Assembly: GCA_027946555.1 (NCBI GenBank)
Contig: JAPEVC010000224.1
Span: 1-56,852 of the forward strand
From: Gnomoniopsis sp. IMI 355080
Lineage: Eukaryota > Ascomycota > Sordariomycetes > Diaporthales > Gnomoniaceae
Length of the DNA stretch: 56,852 bases
Reading direction: 5' to 3'
Below are positions 11,240 through 22,413 of this stretch, in pieces (the first letter of the stretch is position 1; each line of letters begins with the position of its first letter). The position numbers and the translations under genes were made by a program. Below the pieces are notes generated by a model, which worked only from the letters and a program-made list of their open reading frames with translations, did no database searches and had not been told where the DNA came from.

Positions 11240-12369
11240 ATGGCGGAGTTCGGTAACTCTGGCAACCTGAGCGAAGGTGACCATCCCGTCCGCCGCCGCC
11301 CTCCTGCTCATGAGGAAACTGACACTGGTTGGCAATAGATGGCATTCACATCGACATGAACAGGCTGAAGACGGGCGAGGTCAAGTAAGTCCATCGCACA
11401 ATCACCGCATCGTTTCCAATGCTAACCACGTTCTCAGCCTGGGAACCTCAATGTAAGCACCGAGTTGGTCACACGCCTACCGGACTCGCAGCATCTAACA
11501 GTTGCAAATAGCATGGCAGTCACATTCAAGGACGGTGTGATACTAGGTAAGGCACTCTATACACTCCTCCCCTGATAATGCGCCACAACAATAAACCAAG
11601 CTGACCCTCCCACCCTCAATACTAGGCGCTGACTCCCGTACCACCACCGGCGCCTACATCGCCAACCGCGTGACCGACAAGTTGACCCGCGTCGCCGACA
11701 CCATCTGGTGCTGCCGTTCAGGCTCCGCCGCCGACACACAGGCCGTCGCCGACATTGTCCAGTATCAGCTGGGCCTCTTCCACATGATGAATGGCAAGCC
11801 GCCCAGCACCCAGACGGCGGCATCCATTTTCCAGGAGCTGTGTTATGCGAACAAGGACGCTTTGAGGTGAGTTGGGCACTGGGCAATGGAACTCGGTCAA
11901 TTTTGCTTTCATGGTTGAGGGCGGGCGAAAGCTCAAGCAGGTGGCACTAGGGGCACTTGGGACATGCTCTTGTCACAGCTTTACTTTGCGAATTCCCACG
12001 CACAACCAGAATTCGGGAACACCATAACTGACCAAGTTTCTCCTTAACAGTGCCGGCCTTATCATTGCAGGATGGGACGAGCGCCACGGTGGCCAAGTCT
12101 ACAGCATCCCACTCGGCGGCTCGCTTCACAAGGGTCCCTACGCGATCGGCGGTTCCGGATCAACGTACATCTACGGCTACTGCGACGACCACTGGAAGGA
12201 GGGCATGGAGGAGGCAGAGGCGGTCAACTTCGTCAAGGGTGCGCTGAAGGAGGCGATCCGGTGGGACGGCAGTTCAGGTGGTGTCATTCGTATGGTGGTA
12301 CTCACGGCCAAGGGTGCAGACCGGCACTTGTACCTGCCAGATAGCGAATACAAGGTGCGGCACCAGTAG
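11240..12369 (+). CDS. PRE3: 20S proteasome beta-1 subunit (caspase-like)
   Basis: Six exons: 11240-11276, 11339-11384, 11438-11452, 11512-11546, 11626-11866 and 12051-12369, giving 230 residues. Exon 3 is only 15 bases. Phases join at every intron and restore the beta-1 sequence. A 30-residue propeptide ends at Gly30, and Thr31 becomes the catalytic N-terminus (LG/TSIMAV). Asp47 and Lys63 are the partner residues (mature Asp17 and Lys33). Conserved blocks ILGADSRTTTGAYIANRV, IWCCRSGSAADTQA, GSGSTYIYGYCD and WDGSSGGVIRMVVLT identify the beta-1/Pre3 branch rather than beta-2 or beta-5. It acts in the 20S core particle and cuts after acidic residues. The five introns crowd into the first half of the gene. 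Confidence 0.97.
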
Positions 12370-15300
12370 GATGGGCAGCAGCGGCTGGGTTGGCTCGGAC
12401 AAGAGAAGCAGGACTTGGCCTTTAGGTCTAGATGATGGGCTGGGTTAGGATAGAGATCTGGGGGGTCCTCACAAACGCGGCGGGAACGGGTTGTTCCGCG
12501 TGCATAGAGTCTAGGGAGATGGCATGTACAACATAATGACACCCGGCATTTTACGATCACATTTGCTGCTTTCGAGCGCCGGGCTGGCGAAGGAATCCAT
12601 CTGTATGATGCTAGAAACATTGAGTAGTCAGTTGCATCGTGGTGCCTTCCGAGCAGCCTTGGCTACTCTATAGTGACCTGGTTTGGGGTACACGAGGTCT
12701 GCTGGTTCGGTCGGTCTATGTAGGATGGACCTGGCCTTGGGTCGGAGGAGCTACAGGGCTGGATGATCTGTATTACCTGTGGCCACAGAGCGGGTCGCCA
12801 ATCTGCACATAGTTAGTTTCTCACTGTCGGCCTAGACACAAGGCCAGCTTCAGGCTCTCACATAAATCCTACACAGGGCTGGGAAAGAGGCCTGACAATA
12901 GTCTGCGTGAGGATGCAGCGCTAGATAGACAAGGCATATATATGTATCGGTTACGCCGCCAGCACCCCGTTTTCAGCCTTCTTGATTAGGCTTTCCTACC
13001 CATGGGCAACAGGGCTTGTCGATAAGGCAATCGTCGACGCTGGGATGGGGGCCCGGGGGGGGGCGGTTGGATGTTCTTCTAAGCCAGGCACAAGGCAACG
13101 GCTGGGGAACTTGTCAGCCCGAGCCGGGCGTGGGGGTTAGCATAGCGGTCAGCCAGGCAAAACCACTACTACAGTAGACCTAGGTATCTACTAGATGATT
13201 ATCCCCGTACGAAACACAGGGAAGCCGGGAGTTCTTGCTGATCGCGTAGTGCGAAGAGAAAGTCGTAAAACACCCGAGAAGGCATAGAAGCGTGCCTAGC
13301 AACAACCAAAAAAAGAAAAGACTGCAATCTCCCGTGCATAATCGTCTTTGTCTTTCCCATCTGACGACGATAGCAAACTGTAGTGGTTAATAAAAGAAAT
13401 CAATAGGGGATTATTGATTGGATTGTCATATTGTCCCGGTTTAGGTAGTTCTAGAGAAAAAAATAGAACAGGGCGCCATCTACGGGAACGAGCAAGGATG
13501 ATCCTAACGTGTGGGAAAGGAGTCGGTCTTGTTCGTAGTGGTGTTGCCGCGGGATGGGCTTACGAAAGACTGCGATATCGAAAAGTCCATCCCCACGCGG
13601 GCAAAAGAGAGGGACCCTGGGAAAACGGTTGGTGACAAGTCCCTGGGTGTGGTGTGCCAGTTTTGCTCTGGTGTGACACCCATTCAGTTATGGGTTTAAG
13701 CGATGGAAATAGCCGGGTTTGAGAGAGGTGTGTGTGTGTGAGGGTTTTATCTCTCCTTTTCCCGGGTTGCAGGCAGGTGTACATAATCTAGGCAAAATAC
13801 ATAGCATAGCCCGGAATTTGAATATCGCATTGGGCGGTGGAGGGTGGCATCTGCCCTGATCCTAGCAACGTACGTCTAGGGGATCAGAATGCAGACACGT
13901 GCAAGATCCCCTCCCCGATCCATTCAGGCCAGACCAGGCACGCAAGGTTGGCAGAGGAAAATAAATGAAAAACCCAAAGAAGTATAAACATAATAAGAAA
14001 GGAAATGAAAGGCGTCGATAGAATTTAGCACCAGACAAATAAAAGTAAAGCCAAGGCGGTGAGAAGAGAATGGGAAAGCAGTAGGTGCATGGCCTGGTGT
14101 GCTTGGTAGATGAAGTCATAGCTGAGGGCGAATGAAGGTGGCATGTCTCGCATAAGATTTGGTACGTTGCCACACAACGTGCTTTGATATGACGAGATAC
14201 TTCTTCCTGGCGTGTCCCGCATGTGTCGTGGCTGTGAGTGCGCAGGGGGACTGGGGGAGTGGGTGGGCGCAGTGCGGCGGACAGCACACCTCAGACATTT
14301 TTCCTTGAACGGTGAAAAGAATAGGGGGCAGGCAGAGGTAAGTAGTTGGCTTGCGAGTCAGGGTGATCTGTTGGAAGCCGAGTGGATGATTTGATGTGTG
14401 ATGAAAAAAAGGTTGATAGTTACATAGTATACTTAGTAGGTCGGTACTAAGTAGAATAGCGTCTTACCGTACTGCAGATCTATACATACATACACTGTAT
14501 TGAATCCACTACTAGAGGCGATGACGATGGAGAGAGAAGTGTCAAGTAGAGTCTAGAATGGTTTAGAGAGAGAAAAAGGTGGATGCATGGATGGTGGACC
14601 CCTGAAACTGTCTCGTCGTTTCCCTCGCCTCAAGACAGGATCAAGTTGATGAAGAGGGGGGGATGTACAGCATACGGGAGTACCAGTGGTTGGTTCAGTG
14701 GTGTCTCCCAGTGGCGGAGTGGTTGGGTTTTGGGTTGTTTGTTCCCGCCTTTTGCGCGCTGGTACCCGATCTTCTCCGCCCCAACCGCAACATTCTCGTC
14801 TCGTCTCGTGTCTGTACCAGTGATTGTGTGCTGTGCTGTACTTTTATCCTCTGCGTAATACCCTGTATTCTTGGCCCGCCTACCCTCTCTGGAGTCTGGG
14901 CCTATCCCAGGTATTCTGAGCTGTTCACTCACACTACTCGCTGCCAAGCACCAAGGAAGGAGATTCTTGTTCATGTCCCTATTATTATTATTCCTGAACT
15001 GAACTTCACTACCACAACAACCAACTGCTCACCTCACCTTGAGCCCCTCGCCGACCACCTCCCCTCGCCCATCGCATCACGCTGCCCGAGTCCAAGCAGC
15101 TGCTGTCATTTGACTTGTTTGTTTCTGTCTTGGTATTGAATGCCTGGCGACCTGTGCTGGTTTCCACATTGACCTGGTGAGTGACGTTTGCTTTCCTTAT
15201 CTCGCATCGCATCATCGCATCTGCTCTGTCTGGCCTGTGCTCTGCCTATCGTCCGTCCTTGTGTGATTACATGTTTTTTTGGCGCCAAAGATGGATGAGG

Positions 15301-16352
15301 AGTGGAACAAGACAAGAAAATCCGTTAGACATTGCCCATTGTTCATCAAAGCACCTGGACTTTGGCGAGCCAACGCCATCGCATCATATTGCATCGCATC
15401 GGTGGTGCCACCTTTGAGCCTTCTGGACTTGGAGCTCTGAGGGGGACATTGTTATCACCACCACCGCTCAGGAACGGCTCCCTGTGACGTCGATCGGCCT
15501 GGTTGACCCTCGGACCAAGACCAACGCCAACAAACACACCAACATCGCAGCTACCAATACACACCCAGCAGACCAGATCATGTCGTCGAATGATCCCATT
15601 CTGTGCTGTTCAGGACCTCTTCCCTTTCTCGCCAAGGTCTCAGCTCACAACCCCACCCGGCCTCACCTCCGCTCCCCACGCACAAGGCTTTGACTTTACA
15701 TCTTGGGGATAAGACCGTCACGCTCGCTCCTCGTCTTCCTGACTATTATAAACGGCTCTCTTTGTCCTGACAGGGACCCGTCGATTCAGGGGGAGCACCA
15801 AACCCAGAGGCCGCGTGTAGGTCGGTTGTGCAGCTGGGTTCTTATTGGAGCATCGCAGGCCCCAGCCGTACTATGCTGGTCCGCCGCTTTCGCCTAGCCT
15901 CGAGCTACGAGCCGTCAACTCCACGCCAACTATCAAGTGCTCCTATTCTGGGCCACCGTGGCGAGGGAATGCCAAGGTGCTTCCGACCTAGTGGAGAATA
16001 TCAAGTGTTGTTTCGGCCCGTCTTGCGGATGCGGTGTCTCTGAATTGGTGTTGATGCTTTTGGTGATCGCGATGCGGTCAGAGCTGTTCAACACTTTGAT
16101 AGCCTTCCAGTTTCGCAGGCTTCGCAGCTTTTGGGCCTTCATGTTATCTTGAAAACCACTGGAATTGCTATGTAACGCTAACCTTTCCATCGTCCAAGAG
16201 CAGGTGTCGAGGCAGACTTCTCCTAATAGCCAACCATTGCACCTTCCAACGAACGAGGCAATTCCGCAGCCCCACGCCGACCCGAACGAATAATTGGTTG
16301 AAAAAGAAGGCAAGAGCAGGGCGACTGAAAAATTCTACGACCTTTTCATGAT
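12370..16352. other. Nearly 4 kb without a gene, PRE3 to PHO80-type cyclin
   Basis: I found no protein-coding gene. Open frames such as 13862-14287 (minus) and 14663-15139 (plus) are low-complexity and lack motifs. The left part has G-runs (near 13050) and a TACCTAGGTA-like element near 13177. From about 14.6 kb to the cyclin start the DNA is CT-rich, like a long promoter or leader, with an ATT repeat near 14980. CGCATC is repeated about seven times between 15066 and 15402. The whole stretch may serve the cyclin gene as regulatory DNA or a spliced leader. Confidence 0.45.
15066..15402. repeat. CGCATC-rich stretch (GATGCG on the other strand)
   Basis: Tight copies of CGCATC occur at about 15069, three times in 15203-15222, and twice or more in 15378-15400. 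They lie about 1 kb above the cyclin start in CT-rich DNA. They could be factor sites or just low-complexity leader sequence. Confidence 0.35.
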
Positions 16353-18004
16353 ATGGCCACACTAATTGGAGACTACGGCGCATCCCATTCGGCTGGCTTC
16401 CACACCATGATCGCAACCCAAGGCTTGCCATACACCCAACAACACTCTGATTCCTCCTCCCGCTACCGCTCCGACAGCCAATCTCGCGAAGCCATCCCAC
16501 GCCGCCAATCTCTGACACGACAGAGGTCCTCGGCGAAATACTCGACCCAGACTCAGAAGGAGAGGGAGCGTGATACTGCTGCTGGCGCGACAGAGAGGAC
16601 TGGCGCCTCAAGATTACCATCCCCGCCAGACTCCTCGTCACCCTCGAGTAGCGCAGAAAGTGCTTCGCGCTCTGCCGAGAACCTGCAAGCACAAGCTCAG
16701 CATCCCCCCGCGTCCCAGCATGGGCACAACCAGGCACATATGGACTCCTCCGCGCAACAGTCTGCGCAAGGATCCACGGCTGCCGCGCCCTCACACGCCA
16801 CGCACGTAAACCCCACGTTACCGTCACCTGTCTCCGACGAAAGCCAGCGATGGAACCCGCCGGGCCGCTTGGCCTGCGAACCACCTTCCGAGCAGACCAC
16901 TGTGCACATCCGCGATCTGGCGCATGTTCGCTCTCTTGCACGAACAGAGATCAACGTGACAGGCGTTGATGACCGTCCACTCCAAGCTATGAAGTATGAG
17001 ATCAGCGGGATGCCTATCGGCGATATCATAGAGATGGTTGCCGCGCTGTTGACCAAGATAACCACCACTAACGACCTTCAACACGACGCCTTGAGCCGAA
17101 ATGCCATCGAACGTAACGCAAGCCATGTCAAGCAGGCACAGGCACAAAATGATGGATCCGCGACCGAGACCAGCATGAGCCCCCTAAGCAGCAGCGTGCT
17201 GGCATTCCACGGCAAGAATGTTCCTGCGATCACCATCTTGAGCTATCTGAGCCGCATACATAAGTACTGTCCTACGACATACGAGGTTTTCTTGAGTTTG
17301 CTGGTCTACTTTGACCGCATGACAGAGCGAGTCAACGACCTGGTCATGAAGGCCGAGGAGGCGAAGAAGGCCGGCCAACCCATAGAGCCCTTGCAGTCTG
17401 ATGTGGTGATGAAGGATGACGACGACGAGAGTAGCGATAGCGACGATCTGGACGAGGACATTGCCGATGATGACTCAGACTCAGGGGACGATAAAGATGC
17501 ACACACGAGCCCGACAGATAACGGCGGTAAGGCGAGTGCGAAAAAGCCTACCAATGCGGCTGCTCCGGCAGCAAGTCAGCCGACGTTCTTCGTGGTGGAC
17601 AGCTTCAACATCCATAGATTGATAATCGCTGGGGTCACGTGTGCTAGCAAGTTCTTCTCGGACGTGTTTTACACAAACTCACGTTACGCTAAGGTACGTT
17701 CCATCTGCTTCTCTGGGAACACTTTCATTCGAAACTCCCAGAATCTTTACATTGCTTCCGGGCCCAGCTAACATTTTGAGCACTTCAGGTCGGCGGTCTT
17801 CCCTTGGCAGAGCTCAATCACCTCGAGATCCAATTTCTTGTCTTGAACGACTTTCGACTCGCCGTTCCCGTTGAGGACTTGGAAGCATACGCAACCATGC
17901 TGGTGGAATTCTATGCGAGGGAGGTTGTCGGACAACAAGCGGCCCCGTCAGTGGCGCCTGGAACCGCAGATGCTGCAACCACCGCCGCGGAAAGCGCCGC
18001 GTAG
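16353..18004 (+). CDS. PHO80: Pho80-type cyclin (PREG-like)
   Basis: Two exons, 16353-17693 and 17789-18004, give 518 residues. The intron (GTACGT donor, CTAAC branch) joins ...NSRYAK to VGGLPLAELN in phase 0. Residues 1-200 are Ser/Gln/Pro-rich and probably disordered. The cyclin box starts near residue 285 (FHGKNVPAITILSYLSRIHK, then CPTTYEVFLSLLVYFDRM) and resumes near 410 (FVVDSFNIHRLIIAGVTCA, then KFFSDVFYTNSRYAK). Between the halves is a strongly acidic Asp/Ser insert at about 352-385. By family, this cyclin binds a Pho85-type kinase and represses the phosphate-starvation regulator when phosphate is plentiful (PREG/NUC-1 in Neurospora). The symbol is by orthology to yeast. The long gene-free stretch upstream suggests complex expression control. 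Confidence 0.92.
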
Positions 18005-19171
18005 AACGGGGCGGCTTATGGCATCGAAACATTGATGTGAAGCAGGCGTACCGTATAAGCGCAGAGGCTCACAAGATGCAAGGTTGTCCACCAGATACAG
18101 TGGGAGCAGATCGTGAGAAGAAGACGGCAGCTCCACTTGACGAGACCCGCGCCAGGTGTCCTTGAACGGGAGAATGCAAACCATGGGGCGTGCGACCCGC
18201 CTGGTTTCGAGAGGCCGTGTTAAGTGACTTGGGGAAGGGTCGAGATGTTGCGTCGGCGGAATGATACCCGAATAGATGATCACTTCCTTGGAGTAAACTA
18301 GAGCAAGGACGGAAAGATGATCGGGGAGATGAACACAACGTGTTTCAGCGATGCACTGTTGAGGTTATGTGTCCAAGTACACAAGCAGCTGGGAGCCCCC
18401 TCCTTCCCATATTAGGGACGAGGGGAAATGTTTGTGGGACAGGTCGGAAAGGCTCGGTCCAGACACTTTGTATAATTATTGAGCGGAAAGATTGTGAAAG
18501 CATGAAACTGGGGCCAGATTTGCCTGGGATTCGAGGCCAGAACAGCGCGGGAATTTGGGATTTGGGAGGAGGCACCACAGCGCACCGCAGAGAAATTCTA
18601 GAATGTTTGGGTAGCGGCGATGGAAGACAGGGAATTGGGGGGGGGATACTTTTGATGACTGCACGAAACAAACAACTACATCATACTAGTCTGGCGTTGA
18701 TAGTGTTGGAGGGTTGACTATTCAGACTCTGGTTTTTCTCTCTTTCTCCCAAAACTGATGAGATCCTAAGTTTTGCATTCCACGTGATGCCGGACGTGTT
18801 CCCAGGTTTTCCAAACCGGTTTGTCCGTTTCCGGTATCCGAAGAAGGAAACAATATGAAGTGAGCTAGATTACCGTTGCAGAAATTTGTGTATTGGGAGG
18901 ACGAGCGCGTAGTCGCGTTCGGTATCCACATCTCAGGTGGCGCCGCTGTACAGCCCAGCTCGGTCGTTTTCATGACTCTGACGAGTGCATAGATTGCGGA
19001 GTGGTTGATGGCATGTTGCTTCATTGGAATTCGCGATGTTCATAAAACAGCGTGGATAATCACGCAAAGTTCTATCATGGTGTCATTAACGCAGTATGCT
19101 GTGCGCTTTGCGCAAATGCCATAAACATGCTCCAGGTACGTATAATTCTAATTAAAACCCCTCTGCAAATC
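18005..19171. other. Intergenic region between convergent genes
   Basis: 3' ends of the cyclin and multicopper oxidase genes. A CACGTG site occurs at 18782. Open frames at 18340-18717 and 18345-18671 are mutual shadows without motifs. No gene seen. Confidence 0.4.
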
Positions 19172-21198
19172 CTATTGATCGCAAGTCGCCTCGCATAAAC
19201 TCACGCTGTGGTCGAACTGCTCGTTAACCTGTGGCGGCGTCTCGCCCGTGCCATAGACGCTCCCGCCAAAGGTAAAGTATCCAGCGCTCAAGTCGGTGGG
19301 TATCTTCTGGATCTCGCTGGCGTTTCCTACCACCCAAACGGTCTGCATGCCTATACTAATGTTAGGATTAGGGGCCCACAGACCCCAGATCAAGAACCCT
19401 CGATCAAGCAGGAAAAAGAGAAAGACTCGGGGAAAAAGAAGACGTACCCATAACCATATGCTGCAACGTATGACAGTGAATCATCCACGCGCCCGGATCC
19501 AACTGACGAAACCGCCACGCCCTCCACCCCGCCGCGGCCCCCGCCGTCGTCTTCTCCTCGTACCGATACAACATGGTCGTGTCGCGCTTGACGGGCGTGT
19601 AATTCGCAGCGACCCGCGCCGCCTCGACGGCCACGGCGTCGTACGTACCATTCCCGCTGCCCAGGTCATAAAAGTGCCGCCCGTGCGCGTGCATCGGGTG
19701 CACGTCCACGCCGCCATTGTTGCTCACCAACGAGCCCGTATTTTGAAACACAATCTCGAGGACCTCGTCGCTCTTGACGGGGAACGATTTCGTCGTCGGG
19801 TCCCAGCCGTCGTTGGCCAGGGCGACCTCATAGTTGGGGATGGCCGCGTCGCCGCGCAGGTAAATATCCACGAGGAGGGGCGCCTGCTCCGCGACGAACT
19901 CGTTCCAATTCAGGCCGTTGAACTGCCAGATAGTCTGGTTGGTGCTGGGGCTGATGAGCTGGCGCGCGTCCAGGACGATGCGGCGGGTCACTTCGCTGAG
20001 GGTAGGGAAGTCCGGGTCCGGGTGGAGGGGACGCAGCGTGTTCTCGAGCCAGTCGTACGTCTGGTTGGGCAGGCTGAAGAGGGGCGTCGCGGGCGGCTTC
20101 GGGATGGGTGGCACGGCGGCCATCTTGTACCGCAAGACGCCGTAGCCGCGATAGACGGTCGGACGGTCGCGGGTCTCGAACTGGATGAAGTAGTCGGAAT
20201 TGTTGCCCGCGGCCTGCAGCTCGGCCAGGCTCTTGGTCTTGAAGAGGACGTCAAAGCGCTGGCCGCTGCCGAGCTGCATTCGGTACACCGCCGCGGGCTG
20301 CGTGTACTGCCCGCCGTCGACAGAGATGATTTCGAGGATCTCATGCCCTTCAAAGGCAATGGCACTGTGCGCCAGGCTCGTGGCGCCGATGAAACGGAAC
20401 CGGTACGTCTTGTCCGGCTCGACCTCGAGCATCGGCAGTTGACAGGAGCGGTCGCCGGGGATCTCGCCGGCCGTGTGGTTGATGGCGATACCTTGCCCGT
20501 TGAGCATGAGAGCCTGTACGTCCCCGCCGAAGCTGAGCGGAACCGCCGTCAGCCCGGCCTCAAAGGCCGCGTCGGTCTGCTTGTAGTGTTCGTGAAATAA
20601 CAGGATGCGGTCCTCGTCGTATTGGTACGGCGCCGGGCCGCAGTCCTCGACGATCAGCGCACCGGTCACGGTGAGAGCTTGCATGCCGATATGGGCATGG
20701 TAAAAGAAGGTTCCTGCGTCTTCCGGTACAGTTTGGATCTCGTAATCAAAAAAGGTGTTGGCGGCTAGAGGCCATTGTGAGACGAGCGGAGAGCCGTCTG
20801 AGAATTCGGCCATGCGCTGTGCGAGGCCATGCCAGTGCTACATAGGCCTTGTCAGCTCTCTCTTTCTCTCTCTTTCTTTTTTTTGTGGAGCAACATGAGT
20901 CCCTTGTCAAATATAAACTGGACTAGTAACTTGCCATGGTCAAATTCGCGTCAGGCATGTCATTATACACACGTATCCATGCGGGCCGGCCTGCTTGTAA
21001 TGTGATTGTAGGTCCTGGAGACGTGCCATTGACTACTGCGGAGTACCTAGTATTGCAGGCTTGTGAAATATTTTGTGCCGTTACGCGGAGGATATAGTCC
21101 GGTTCGAAGGCAGCATCGTGAATGGCAAGATGGCCAAACGCCAAGCCGGACATGCAGGTGATAAAGGAAACGAGTGTATGAACCGGTAGAAGACGCAT
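19172..21198 (-). CDS. Secreted laccase/ascorbate-oxidase-like multicopper oxidase
   Basis: Three exons, 21198-20935, 20837-19448 and 19350-19172, give 610 residues. A signal peptide is visible at residues 1-22. All four copper motifs are present: HWHG at 89-92, HAH at 135-137, HPMHAHG at 468-474 and HCHTLQH at 542-548, with Met553 in the axial position. Three cupredoxin domains fit the length. The second exon must begin at CAC TGG CAT, which forces the first intron to start with GCAAGT after the codon ATG, a GC-AG intron. A polypyrimidine run (plus strand 20858-20882) lies inside that intron. Enzymes of this group oxidise phenols or pigments with O2 in the extracellular space, and some couple phenols in secondary metabolism. 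The gene lies next to the flavin monooxygenase of the cluster, so it may belong to the pathway, but that is inferred from position only. Confidence 0.93.
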
Positions 21199-22413
21199 CG
21201 TGGGCAACTTCGCGCACAGCTCAGGGCTGGTGGAACAAGGTTTTCGAACTACACGATATTCCAAAACAGCTTCTTCTCATCACCCAAATCATCAACATAG
21301 GATGAGAGAGGCGCATGCCGATCTGTATATATAGTCTTGATGAGTGTGGCGCTGGCCAGAAGACGAGCTGAGTTTACGCTTTCTACTATTAATTTCCGGG
21401 GTCAAATGCTACAGAGGAACCTTATATTTCTTGGAAAGCTACTATCAATCAATGACTTCAACACAATATTAAACTTTCATGTTGAATTACGATCACCAGA
21501 AGCCAAGGATAACCTGACTCCGAGGCTGGCAAAGTGCTTTACTGGCCAATGAGAGAGTGCTGGAAAGTCCGCATGCAGCCAAGGCACAAGATTGGGCTGA
21601 ACTTAAACACTACCTAGCAGTGTCTCACTGTTGTAATGTGCTTCTCTGCGTTCTTTGTTACGCGGCAAAACGCCTTCAAACCAACTAGGGGCTTACTAGG
21701 AATTGTGCGTTTCTGAGTGGTAAATATACGCTCTGAAAGTCACACGTTGGCATAGCTGAATGTAATCGCCGGAAAAGATGTCAGCACAATTCGATCATTC
21801 TTCTTTATTCATTCCAGCTAGGGATCCTTGGCGGAACGGAAGAAACCTTGAAAGCAAGCTTGGAAGACAGCCCGTGGAGAGGTCGAAAGCCAAAAATAGC
21901 GGCAAACCATTCAAGAACTAACAACGGTACCGCACATCCGAGATTCTCCCGCATATTTGCACACAGACTCAGCATCGGTGAAAATGTGAATGCATTATTA
22001 TAACCTGTGCTTACTATATCGGAGTACTTTCCTATGAAACACGCACCCAAAGTTCTTTTATTATCAAGTCGTAGAAAGTCTTTAGAGGAAACAGTTTGCA
22101 CACAAATTTGACAGAATACATACATCAACAAAAAGTTGCCGTGCATACCTTGAATGCGAACCTGTTGGTGACGGTAAAGTTGATCCATCTAGAGTCTGTC
22201 CTAATGGAGAATGATTGGATTTCATAAGCAAACTGTTACTTCGGTCATCTAATTCTCAAGGGCCGCTCTAGCTGCTACTCATGGAGGTAGATAACCTTTT
22301 GAGGATCCATGTTCACTTCATCAGGTGCACGCTTCCTTCAAGAAGAACTACGCTTGAATTTAATTTCGCCCAAGACTTTTAATAGATAACATCTACGTCT
22401 ACAATCTCTCGCC
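21199..22413. other. Promoter side of the multicopper oxidase and gap to the monooxygenase
   Basis: A TATA-like element lies near the multicopper oxidase start (listed separately). A 127-codon frame at 21805-22188 on the minus strand shows no family features. No other gene seen. Confidence 0.4.
21326..21333 (-). promoter_or_regulatory. TATA-like element of the multicopper oxidase gene
   Basis: TATATATA about 130 bases upstream of the minus-strand start at 21198. Position and sequence fit a TATA box, with no further support. Confidence 0.4.

Noticed and set aside
13862..14287. 141-codon minus-strand frame in the large gap before the cyclin
   Set aside because: The protein is a patchwork of Cys, Pro and Phe runs with no domain. 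It overlaps two other frames of the same kind.
19296..20600. 434-codon plus-strand frame
   Set aside because: It is the antisense shadow of the multicopper oxidase. The copper motifs on the other strand decide the coding strand.
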